NCBI GenBank assembly: GCA_012064415.1
Contig: SSNU01000272.1
Coordinates: 248,001-312,000, forward strand
Source: Gyrodactylus bullatarudis
Taxonomy: Eukaryota; Platyhelminthes; Monogenea; Gyrodactylidea; Gyrodactylidae
Reading direction: 5' to 3'
DNA length: 64,000 nt
The position numbers were made by a program, and so were the translations under genes. A model generated the notes under the pieces. That model made no database searches. It saw only the letters and a list, made by a program, of their open reading frames with translations, and was not told the origin of the DNA. Positions 25,178 through 35,395 of the stretch are shown piece after piece (the stretch's first letter is position 1; each line of letters starts with the position of its first letter).

Positions 25178-25552
25178 ATGAAAAAGCTTGCTTTCCTCTT
25201 GAGCACTCTTATTCTGGTGATAATAACCCAAGTTCATCATATCCAAAGTCAGTTTTACTTCAAAAATATTGACTCTGTGTCCAGGTGCCGAATTTTGTAA
25301 CTATTTCAATGGAGTTCTCGGTAATCGTAGATATTGCATCAATTATTGTTGCGGTAATAAGACCTATCAATATTGCTGTTGGACATGTAGTGATGAAATT
25401 CGTTATGACAAAATATCCTGCCGTGTTGGCTACATATTCATGGGGTAAGTCGATGTTAACTCAGGTTCCATTTATTCAGATCGATTCTTGGGATCATCAC
25501 CCTAACAATAATATCTTGTGTCTTTTTCGGCTGCAAGCAATGGGATGTTTAA
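25178..25552 (+). CDS. Shisa-like transmembrane adaptor, copy C
   Basis: Exons 25178-25247, 25285-25444 and 25480-25552 give 100 aa. The signal peptide is KKLAFLLSTLILVIITQ. The ectodomain reads FCNYFNGVLG, RYCINYCCG, six residues, YCCWTC, i.e. the same cysteine pattern as copy A and the same 160-nt exon length. The membrane segment is ILGIITLTIISCVFF, followed by a short tail ending KQWDV. The introns are 37 and 35 bp. A second acceptor would give a 20-bp intron and add five residues, but the 35-bp choice aligns without gaps to copy A. Without splicing, a stop follows directly after YIFMG. AATAAA overlaps the stop codon. Confidence 0.75.
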
Positions 25553-25556
25553 TAAA
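25551..25556 (+). promoter_or_regulatory. Poly(A) signal overlapping stop of copy C
   Basis: AATAAA shares two bases with the TAA stop, so the 3' UTR would be only about 15-25 nt. Confidence 0.5.
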
Positions 25557-26133
25557 GAAACATTTTAGTTCAAGATAAATTCAGTGTCGGCCATGTTAAC
25601 CAGTTAACCAATGAATAGGGGAATTTATTTTTTCTACACAAATCTCAATTTTTCTTCTTAAAATGAACAGAAAATAATCGAAATTTCCAAATAACCAAGA
25701 AATAGAATTTCCTCTTTCAAAAAAAAGCTATATTCGATTGCATTGCCTATTTCTTATCAAACTCTTGGTCGCTCAGTCTTCAAAATCTTAAATAATAGTT
25801 CGAGCATTTTTTTATTCGGCAAAATCAAAATCAGATTGAAAACAAATTTTTTCATGGGAAAATAATTCTAGACAATATTTTAGAGAGTTTTAGAGAACTC
25901 GATCTATAGAGAAAAACATAATCGATTTTGTGCTTATTTCAGAAAAAAAAGTCCGATTTCCAAGACTGTTATAGAATGAAAGAAATTGTCTTGATCTATA
26001 AAAGATATATATTTGAATTTCATAATGAAAGAACAAAAGAATATATTGTTCATCGAAAAATACTTGATATCGACGTGAGCTTTTCTCTATTTTAGTTCTA
26101 TTCTTCTTTGTTTTTCCTGAAAAAAAATTTGGA

Positions 26134-29100
26134 TCAAGAGTAAATTTTTAAATATTTTTGCGGACAACTTACAAGATCGATCAAACAAGGATATCTTCGT
26201 ATAAAGTTTCCTGCTGAAACCGGGAAGTCTGAATTTTTCTCAAACATTCCTTGTAAGAACTTTTTGAATCCATAGATGGAAGCTATCAACCGAAAGGGAA
26301 ATACATAGAGCAATAATGCCGCGAAAATCAAAATTATTGTGAATATATTCGTAAGCCATGGAGATTCCCAAGAGAACATCCTACATAAAAATATAAAAAT
26401 AAATCAACGACAATTTCAAAAAACCATTTAAAAGAAGAAATTTGTTCAAGATTATATCATGCTAGAAAATAGCATTTTTTCAGATCATAATTTTACGAGG
26501 ATCCAGAATTTGCTCATTATTGTTGTTGAATCGCCTGTTAACAGATTAGCTCCTTTTGAGATTTGAATTCTGCGCCCTAAATTTTTTTTTTTTTGAAATT
26601 GAAACATTTATATTTATTTATAGAATTGATTTGTACAAATAACGGAACAGGGAAAGAGTGTTCAATGTGCCCGGTGTGGGAGGGTTTGAAAATACAGTTG
26701 AAATGAAGTTCATTAATGAAATCAGTACTTTATTCTATATATATTTTCGCATGTTTAAAACAGCTTTTAACAATTTTAGTAGGAATTCCATACATTTTCT
26801 GATATTTTCAATGCATCCCAGAGACTGATTTTTTCAGTAAATGAATGCTCTAACGCGTAACTTCTGTACCTATCCTTGAAAGACTTTATTATTCCTTGAT
26901 CAAGAGGTTGAAGCAGGCTTGTTGTATTAGGAGGTAAAAAGAGAATTATAATGTTATCTGGAACATTTGTATCATTATGGCCATTGAAATTGTCCAGAAG
27001 GAGTGGTACTCTTCTTTCACCAACATATTGACTAAATCCAATAAGCCACTCCTGGAGATTTTACGTCTTAATTCAAGCTTGTTAGACATTATAATGAAAT
27101 CAAAACTTTTTTAGCTTCATCAGAATAATTAATGAAATGAATTAGGCTTAGAACTACCAAATCTTTTAAGAAATAAACTGATTTCATTAATGAACTTCAT
27201 TTCAACTGTGAAAAACCAATTCAGATTCAGAGTTATTTTCGATGCTAACTTTTTATCGATGAACAAATATTTTCTGTTTTAGTTTAGGTGTGAAAAGGGG
27301 CTTGATTGTAACTCTAGTTATCACACCAGCTGTTATATTACAATTTATATTTCTCAATTTACCAAAATTACATTGAGGCTTACAAAATCTCCATTTTTCG
27401 TCCTACATTTGTGAGACATGGCTCAATCTTCTTGAAATTGTATAACCTATATTTTGATACCAGGTTTGAGATAATTATGATGAATTTCAATTTTCTCGCG
27501 TTCTGATTGGTCAATCATAAAAATGTGCAAGGGATAAAATCCTCCCGCTCAATCGATAGTTTGACTGTAGATACTTTTAGTGGAAAAATTCTTTATTTTG
27601 GAATTAGCTCATAGCAACCTAGAATCGTCTTAAACCCTTTACTTCATTTATAAAACAAGAAAAACTTACATTGTAATTCTCTCAAAGAGAGAAGATGTGT
27701 TGTGGAGAAACTCATCGAAAAGAAATGTATTCTTCTGGAATGACTTGCAAAATTCATTGAAATTTTTCTTCTTATTATCCTCCTTCTGGTGGGAAAAAAA
27801 AGAAATCGATAAATATTTGGATGTAACACCTTGAAGAGGATTCCTATGGCCTCTCTCTTCAATCATTCCCGTGCCGAAACTATTTCACAATTTTCATAAA
27901 ACCCAAAATTTACCTATGAAAATTATTTGGCCAAAAATATTATCAATGCAAGTTGATAATTTTTGCGTCAGTTTAAACTTTAATTGATCTAAAATCTGCC
28001 AAACTAATAGAGTTACAAAGGTTCGAAAATATATGTATACGTCCAATGGACATTTTCCATTGGCACCGAAAGGGTTAAGAACTATAATCTTTAATTAAAA
28101 TTATAACAAAAGAATTATATTCAAAGAGATATGTACATTTCGCCAGGTCTCGTCAGTCTCAATTCCTGGTTCAATATTTAATAAAATTTTTTTGAATGAA
28201 AATTGTAAAAAATTTCTCTTGAGCAATTCCAGTTGATGAAAAACCAAAAAACTTTTCTAGTAGGTAGAAAAAAAAATTAAAAATCAATTGGGCCATGGTA
28301 GTTCTAAATTGTGTGTATAGTTCTTTTGGATACATAGACTTGGATCTTCTTTCATGATATAAAATTTCTCTCTGATTTTAAGGTCCATACTTTGATCGCT
28401 TGAATTCTTACAAATTATCTTGAAATTACTTTCATTCGCCTCGCAACCGCACCTATCAATGGGTATCTTAATTGATGAACTATTCTTGCTCAGATGTTCA
28501 TTGATCACACGGGTGGTGATGGGCAACTTTTTTTGAGGAAATTTTTTTCAGACAATGCATTTCTGGTGCGAAATTTAATGCTGATTCCGATCATGATCAT
28601 TATCCCTAACCTTCTCTGTGTTCGTCCTATATACCTAGCTCCACATGATGCCTGAAAGCAGTAAATGAGATTTGACTGTTCCGATTCGTTCAGCTTATCT
28701 TTAAGTTGAAATTTGAACAGACTTGTGGTCTTGTATACAACCTTCAATTGTATATCATTATAATGTTCATTTACAAGTAAATTCAATTTTCTTCTTAGTT
28801 CATAGCTGAAACCATCTCCTTTAAAGTTTTATTTTTTATTTTTTTTTACAATTTTCATTCAAAACAATTCATAAAAACAATTTTATTAAATATTGAACCA
28901 GGAATTGAGACTGGCGAGACCTGGCGAAATGTACATATCTCTTTGAATTAATTCTTTTGTTATAATTTTAATTGATGAATATTTCCAGTTATCCGGACGT
29001 ATATGAAAATGTATGTTTATTTTTATCTAATTATAATCTTTAAGGTTTTAATATGGATCTCACTGATGAGTAGCAGATTTCAAATTTTCATGGTTTTTAA

Positions 29101-32100
29101 CATGGTTCAGAATCTAATTCAGTTCTTATCATTTTTATTTCAGTCACTAGTGATGAGTGCTATAGTCATTTATTGTCTCTAATTCAATGCGGACAAGCCA
29201 CACATCACAGGGATAAGACTCGGCGTATATCTAATTTATTAGCTAGTAACGAAACAATCCAAAAATGTATGGCAGGAAACTTTTTCAACTCGAATTCAAA
29301 AATAGGAAAATTAAGTCTTGTTTTCGGAGAATTATTACTTAAACTTCCATATGAGTAAGTTTCTTTGTACAATTGGATCGAATCAAATTTTCTAGGGAAA
29401 CTAAATTGAAGTCTCGTGAACAGAGCTGGTCGAGTGAACCTTTGCGAGAAATTCCGTGAATATTTTCGGTACACTCCTGATGAATTATAATAATAGGTAA
29501 GAGAAATCATACTGAATATTTCTTGCTGTTAAATACTATTTAATAAATAGCAAATTTTGGCTTTACTAAAGCTAGTTAATATGAAGATGAGAATTTATGA
29601 TTTTTACAAAATTCTTATTTTTTTCATCAAGAAATCGAATTAGATCAAGATTTTTTGAAATCTAGATCATGAGGCCCTCTTTCACGGTACGGAGAAAAAA
29701 AATTTAGAAAAAATCAATTTTTAAGAAAAATACGGCAAATTTGAAATCTTGAAGGAGCGCCAAATTCCCATTATTTTTAAACTTTGAGTTGAAATTTTTT
29801 GTTGGTTTCAATGTGAGAGAGTGATCAAAAGTTAATTCTTAGGATCACAATGAGACAAAGAAATCAAATATGCTGAATCTGGTTTTGAGAATCAACCCAT
29901 AATCATGTAAAAATCAAATTTTGATTTTTTCATCATTTTCCCTACTTGAAAGTAAATGATGTTTGATATTTCAAGATCCCAGAAAAATGACGAATTTATC
30001 AAAATTTTTATTATGATCATCGGTTTTTTTGTCTTATTTTGATCACTCTCTCACATTGAAATCAACAAAAATTTTCAACTCAAAGTTTAAAAATAATGGG
30101 AATTTGGCGTTCCTTCAAGATTTCAAATTTGCCGTATTTTTCTTAAAAATTGATTTTTACTAAATTTTTTTTCTCCGTACCGTGAAAGAGGGCCTCATGA
30201 TCTAGATTTCAAAAAATCTTGATCTAATTCGATTTCTTGATGAAAAAAATAAGAATTTTGTAAAAATCATAAATTCTCATCTTCATATTAACTAGGTGTA
30301 TGTCACTAATTGGGAAATTAACAGATCTGAATTCCTTATATCTATTCCTCTAGTCAGATATAAAAGATTGCTTACGTCTTGATCAAATTCACCATTGATA
30401 GTCTCATTTTTCTCTGGGTCATAGAGTTCAGAGAAAGTCTTGAGAAAGGGAAACGACCAAATACACACGAGAAAGAATATGGGTATCATGTATAATTGAC
30501 CAAACCAAACAATTGTTTGAAAGAATATCAAGGCGAAAATACTTTGAATTGGTTGGTCCCACGAGATTAAAAATTCTAGTGATCGCTTAGCATCATTAAA
30601 GTTGTCATAGAAGCGTAGGACTCGATTAGCATTCTTCTTAATTCTCTAAAATTGTATTTGGAATAGCTTTACTCACTTGATAGTATTGTTCCACTTGCTG
30701 AAATTTTAAAATTTGTCATCTTTAGAGGCCAACTCTATTAAATCAATAAATTATGCAGTAAATTTATCACATAACTACAATTATAAATTCTAAAAATACT
30801 TTGAGCTAACCCACAATAAGCACGAAAGGAATTAAGTAAACGAATAACCCAAAGAGTGGTCCCTAGTGGTCTGAAGGAGAAACAGTTAACTCATGATAAA
30901 ACAAAAAAGGGCAATGAAACATGGTTCAAGTCAGAAGAAGACCTAGCAAAATAAAACGTTATTTTTATAATTTTTTATTCTTTAACCTTCCTTTATCTTG
31001 ATCCTGAAGAATTTCTTTTCACCACACTCCCACTTTCAAATCAAAAAAAAGAATTCAGTTCAAAATTCAAAAAAAACAGTTTAGAAAAATTACCAAATCA
31101 AAGTACACCTAATTAATATGAAGATGGGAATTTATGATTTTTACAAAATTCTTATTTTTTCATCAGGAAATCGAATTTGATCAAAATTTTTTGGAATATA
31201 GATCATAGGTTCAACTTTGAGGATCTGAAGAAAATAAATTTGAAAAAAATCAAATTTTAAGAAAGTTATGCCATATTTCAAATCTAGCGATGGCGCCGAA
31301 TTCCCATTTTTTTGAACTTTGAGTTGAAAATTTTTGTTGATTAAAAAGTGAGAGATGGATCAAAAGTTGATTTTTAGGAACACGATTAGTCAAAGAAATC
31401 AAATATGCTGAATCAGATTTTGAGAATCCGCCCCTCTTCTTGTGAAAATCGAATTTTGATTTTTTGAACATTTTCACAACTTGAAAATCAAAGAAATTTT
31501 GATGATTCAAGATCCCTGGAAATTGGCGAATCCATTGAAATTTTTATGCTCATAATCGGCTTCTTTGACTAATCGTGTTCCTAAGAATCAACTTTTGATC
31601 CATCTCTCACTTTTTAATCAACAAAAATTTTCAACTCAAAGTTCAAAAAAATGGGAATTCGGCGCCATCGCTAGATTTGAAATATGGCATAACTTTCTTA
31701 AAATTTGTTTTTTTTCAAATTTCTTTTCTTCAGATCCTCAAAGTTGAACCTATGATCTATATTCCAAAAAATTTTGATCAAATTCGATTTCCTGATGAAA
31801 AAATAAGAATTTTGTAAAAATCATAAATTCCCATCTTCATATTAATTAGCTTTAGTTAGATAATGCAAAATGTTCTTACGTTTATTTTAAGATATTTTTC
31901 CTGATCAAGATAATCAATCTCCTTGGGGCCAAATGTGACTAGACCAGCTCGTATTGGATTAAAAACAACGTTTGCCTTGAAGACTATCGTAGACTTCCTA
32001 TTCTCAATGAAGCGATAACCCACTGTCTTGCCGTTCTGCAACTTCATCAGGGGAATGCTTATCCGGCCTAGGACCTCTGGCTCATCTTTATCCTCAATAA

Positions 32101-34215
32101 TTGATATAGTGACAAGAGCATTTATATCTTTGATTGGCCTTTGAATGAGATATTGGAAAAGTTGCCAAACTCACATGATAAAAGATTTCTTCCATTCTAT
32201 AGTAGCATGGTTCTTGTAGGTCTTTGTTCTTGCCATATAGTTTGGCAATTGCACTGAGCAATAGTATTCTCCATTAGGAATATTTTGAGAGCTCAATATT
32301 TGAATATTGAACCAGCCAACGTCATGGATAGACTCATGGGATTTTACTAAACTCTAAAGGGTTTAGCACAAGTTGATAGTTACATAATGTGTTGATATTC
32401 TCTTAATGCTCTCCTTCTCAACAGTTTTAAAGTCTTTACTATGAAAGTCATAACCACTACTCAGCAAAAGGGACAGATTATCAGCATCAAATGTTCCTCT
32501 TTTCATCGAAGAACAATAGACGCAATCGGATAACCCGGTCAAAGTTATCAGTACAGTCAAATAGGTCTGGAACTTGTTCATATTCATAAATGGAATCTTA
32601 AGCTTTCTTGTTAAATCAAATGGAAGCTTTGAGACATCAATAGAGGCGCTGAAAAAAACTTGAAATACATTTTCTTACATTCCAAGGCCAACTTGTTCAC
32701 TACCTGAATCGTGCCATAGAGAGAAATGTATCATTGGATCGGTATCATGTGTGATTTTAAGATCAAACGATGAATTCCAAACAGGATTCCTCGTGTTCGA
32801 GATACTCTAGGAAGAAAGATTAATCAAAAGTTTATTTCAGGCATACTTTTGTATTCTTCTTTATTGAGCCGATTTGAATCGTGATAAACGGATTTGGAAG
32901 ACCATTCTTTGAGCTATAACTGGTGTTGTTTGTTTCTAGTGTCCAGAGACCAGAGGCTCCCTTCTTGTGTACTTCCAAATAGACATTGCTGGCACTGATA
33001 ATTGTTACTGAAATATAACCTTGAAATAGGCAAAAGACAATCAGTCCTGTTCAATCTACATCTTGCTAATTCAGCATTTTATTTAGACTCACCATTTCCG
33101 TAGGATATATTATTCTCTCGAATAGGATAGAATGATGCCAATTCCCAAAAATCTTGAGGCCAACTCAAGGTTTCACTAGAATACACTGGATCAACTTCCA
33201 ATTCAGGATACTTTGGTCGACTTATCGTCGACGCAAAGCGTGCATTCAAGCTTCTTGCATCTGCAGCGAGTATTTTAGTTGTTTTGTGCTAGGGATTAAA
33301 TTTTTAGTCGAAATGTTGAGTACCTTATCTGATGTCTTTCATTTTGAGAAAAAGACTCACCGGAGAAATAGAAAAGGTTTCGTCTAATGAGCACTCATCA
33401 TTCTTTACTTCGAGAGAGGTTATCGTGAATTTAATCAAAACTGTTCCATTATTCATGGTTTCGGATACTTTTGAGTTCACAACCTGACCAAGTTTTATCG
33501 TGGCTTCTTGAGTTCTTTTTTAAAATAAGAAGGATTTCATAAGAAGAACAATCTTACACTCCAATTTCGAAATCTTTCAAACACAGAGATCCACGAGCTA
33601 TTTCGAGTGCTTTCAAATGTTCCGAATCAAAGACTATGAACTTGATTTATAATTAATTTATCTCTCTAACTTCAAGATCTGAATTGAGATCATACAATTT
33701 CAGCTCAACCAGTTGACACCATACTGGATTTATATTTCTTGGAATAACTTTGCTTTTTTTAATAGTCTTGCCCAACTGTTTGATCTTAATGCAAGATGAG
33801 ATTGAGTCTAAACCCATGAAATATGTGGACATACTTTTATTAGTGTTTCTGTCCCAGATTTCAGTACCGCAAATAAGAAAAATGTTCATCTTGTAGAGTT
33901 TCTTGAAGCGTGGCCTAGGTGATACTTGATCAGAGTTACTATCAGATCTTTTATAATCAAAATAAAACATATGAGATATTACGCTTGGGAATTGCTGTCA
34001 CTGATTCGACTTTTCCTCAGCATTTCAAACCTACTCCTGACGCTGGCTGTTTTCCGCTTCATTATGCTACCGACGATTGTATCAAACTTTTTAAAATTTG
34101 ATGGATATTTATCAATTTCACTGTTATTCTGTTCATCATCTGAATCTTCTGTTTCAGCAGTCTTGTTGATAAATTCAATGGAACTCTCTCGTGAGTATTC
34201 ATCTGGTGACGACAT
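26134..34215 (-). CDS. MCTP-type protein: three C2 domains, two membrane segments
   Basis: Exons read on the minus strand: 34215-33983, 33947-33671, 33640-33558, 33514-33361, 33288-33093, 33019-32847, 32806-32679, 32648-32384, about 32332-32175, 32138-31880, 30697-30677 (21 nt), 30645-30376, about 27855-27670, 26380-26134; roughly 880 aa. After an acidic N-terminus come C2A (around FKKLYKMNIFLICG and IPRNINPVWCQL), C2B (GYISVTIISASNVY, ISNTRNPVWNSSFDL) and C2C (GWFNIQILSSQNIPNGEYYC, VFNPIRAGLVTFGPKE). The membrane part has TTVWNFELYMIP-like TIVWFGQLYMIP and a last segment (NIFTIILIFAALLLYVFPFR) with the IRRYPCLIDL ending of MCTPs. MCTPs are ER proteins implicated in membrane contact and Ca2+-dependent synaptic homeostasis. 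The Asp-rich Ca2+ loops are largely lost. Start, the 32.3-kb junction and the exon near 27.8 kb are uncertain. Confidence 0.8.
26695..27208 (-). mobile_element. Tigger/pogo-type element with broken transposase
   Basis: Ends are inverted repeats beginning CAGTTGAAATGAAGTTCATT; the left end follows TA, as expected for pogo/Tigger target sites, the right flank does not. Inside, the minus strand from about 27060 to 26760 encodes a DDE-domain piece: VPLLLDNFNGH, then IIILFLPPNTTSLLQPLDQG and the following KSFKDRYR. This is the typical CENP-B/Tigger transposase signature. The N-terminal and first catalytic parts are gone. It lies in the last long MCTP intron. Confidence 0.8.
28120..28166 (-). ncRNA. 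Hammerhead-ribozyme motif, best-preserved copy
   Basis: On the minus strand: GAGA, CTGACGA (matches the CUGANGA core exactly), GACCTGGC, GAAA, palindrome ATGTACAT starting in the last A of GAAA, one A (cleavage-site position 17), TCTC. Stem I is GAGA/TCTC, stem III the 8-nt palindrome (weak alone, as in minimal dimer-active hammerheads). Stem II is short and imperfect. Cleavage would fall between 28130 and 28129. Confidence 0.6.
28901..28947 (+). ncRNA. Hammerhead-ribozyme motif, second inverted copy
   Basis: Same arrangement as the copy at 28.1 kb in the opposite orientation: GAGA, CTGGCGA (one core change, A6 to G, which should abolish activity), GACCTGGC, GAAA, ATGTACAT, A, TCTC. Confidence 0.55.
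29144..29459 (+). CDS. Orphan two-exon coding fragment inside MCTP intron
   Basis: Exon 29144-29354 has a good acceptor (TTTTTATTTCAG) and donor (GTAAGT), is open in one frame (starting TSDECYSHLLSLIQCG, ending GKLSLVFGELLLKLPYE), and splices over a 41-bp intron in phase to 29396-29459 (ETKLKSREQSW...), which ends in TGA. I do not recognise the protein. No start exon was found with matching phase; a nearby ATG exon (28984-29019) has the wrong phase. It is antisense to the MCTP gene. It may be the 3' end of a nested gene or a piece of a duplicated gene. Confidence 0.4.
29572..30295. mobile_element. Long-hairpin MITE in MCTP intron
   Basis: The two halves are near-perfect inverted copies of about 270 bp: CTAGTTAATATGAAGATGAG on the left, its complement ending ACTAG on the right. 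Conserved interior blocks include AATTCTTATTTTTTTCATCA, GAGGCCCTCTTTCACGGTAC and TCACTCTCTCACATTGAAAT. The loop is about 180 bp. No ORF. Confidence 0.85.
31109..31849. mobile_element. Second long-hairpin MITE in MCTP intron
   Basis: Same family as 29572-30295: ends CTAATTAATATGAAGATGGG and complement, arms about 300 bp and almost identical to each other (so identical peptides can be read on both strands near 31250-31510 and 31565-31747), loop about 120 bp. It sits between MCTP exons 31880-32138 and 30677-30697. Confidence 0.85.
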
Positions 34216-34480
34216 TCTCTTCTGATGTCTCACCTTGAAATTAGCGATTTTAAAACTGAGTCTGTTTTAGCCTCAATCAGAATTAATGTCACATTTAGAT
34301 TACATCATAATGTTTATTGCTCATTTTCGATTGGAGCAGTTGTAATTTCACAAGTTGCATTCATTCAATTTTCATGCTTATCTGAGAAAAAAGCTTACTT
34401 TTATTACACTACTACTGTATAGTTTATTTCGATCATAAACTCAATTAGGATAACAACTACGTGTAGATGATTTCATGGCA

Positions 34481-34868
34481 TTATTTCAAATTTCAATTTG
34501 GCGCCAAAAAATCATTTCTTCGAACTATGAGCTAAAAATTCTCATTGATTTAAAAGTGGGAATGTGGTCAAAAGAAGTTTTTGCGGATCAGAATTGCAAA
34601 ATCTAATGAATAGTGCAGCATCTATAGTCCTATTCTTACAAAGATTTACTAGAATTATTTTTTTCTAGATGCTTTCGAACCTGTGGGATATATTACCTAA
34701 GCACCTAGAACGATATAATTATGCTAAATCTGTTTCAATGCATAACCTCATTATCGTTTGAGAACTGAATTTCGATTTTTTATTCATTTTCTTTAAAAAA
34801 ATCTTTAACATATTCGAATTCTTAATGGAGAAATCGAGATTTTTGTAAAGTTATAGATTCCCAACTTT
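34481..34868. mobile_element. MITE fragment upstream of MCTP
   Basis: Interior blocks of the MITE family (TTTGGCGCCAAAAAATCA, TTAAAAGTGGGAATGTGGTC) are followed by a family end (TAGATTCCCAACTTTAT). Left terminus missing. A block around GAATAGTGCAGCATCTATAG also occurs near 16.3 kb. Confidence 0.5.
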
Positions 34869-35395
34869 ATTTTCTTGAAGTTCAATTTCGTTCAAGGATC
34901 AATATATAAAGTTGGTTGATATGAAGTTGAGAATCTATAGCTTTACAAAAATTTCAATTTCTCCATCAAGAATTCGAATAAAAAGATTTTTTGGAATCCT
35001 ACTCATGTTACCCACTTTTACCGGTTAAAGAAAAAATTCTGAAAAAAAATAGTGAATTTGATCAACAAATAGAAATTCAACTCCCAAAAGATAATAAGGT
35101 TATTCATTAGAACAGATTCAGCATATTTAATATCTTTCTCTTATTCTGATCCTAAAAAACATCTTTTGGCCACACTCCTACTTTCAAATTAATAATAATT
35201 ATAATTTTGAGTTCAAAGTTCCAAAAAATGGCATTTTGTCGCCAAATCGAAATTTGAAAAATGACCATATTTTCCATGAAAATAATTTTTTTTCAGAATT
35301 TTTTGTTTAAATCATAAAAGTGGACAACATGAGTAGGATTCCAAAAAATCTTTTATATATTTGAATTTTTGATGAAAAAATCGAGATTTTCTTAA

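Larger units (their letters stand above)
28081..28990 (-). mobile_element. Penelope-like element remnant with inverted tails
   Basis: The minus strand carries the C-terminal GIY-YIG region in two overlapping frames (28786-28505 and 28526-28284): LIYCFQASCGARYIGRTQRR is the nuclease core and the ORF ends LELPWPN. The 3' region (28081-28280) and a region on the far side (28810-28990) are inverted copies of each other, about 170 bp each, sharing TTGAACCAGGAATTGAGACT. Head-to-head or inverted terminal repeats are common in Penelope-like insertions. The RT part is absent. Confidence 0.75.

Noticed and set aside
25445..25464. A 20-bp intron in Shisa-like copy C
   Set aside because: A second acceptor 15 bp downstream gives a 35-bp intron, the usual size here, and aligns without gaps to copy A.
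27633..28079. Possible second piggyBac-type element (TTAAACCCTTT at left, AAAGGGTTAA at right)
   Set aside because: Ends match only over about 7 bp, and the left part overlaps what looks like an MCTP exon.
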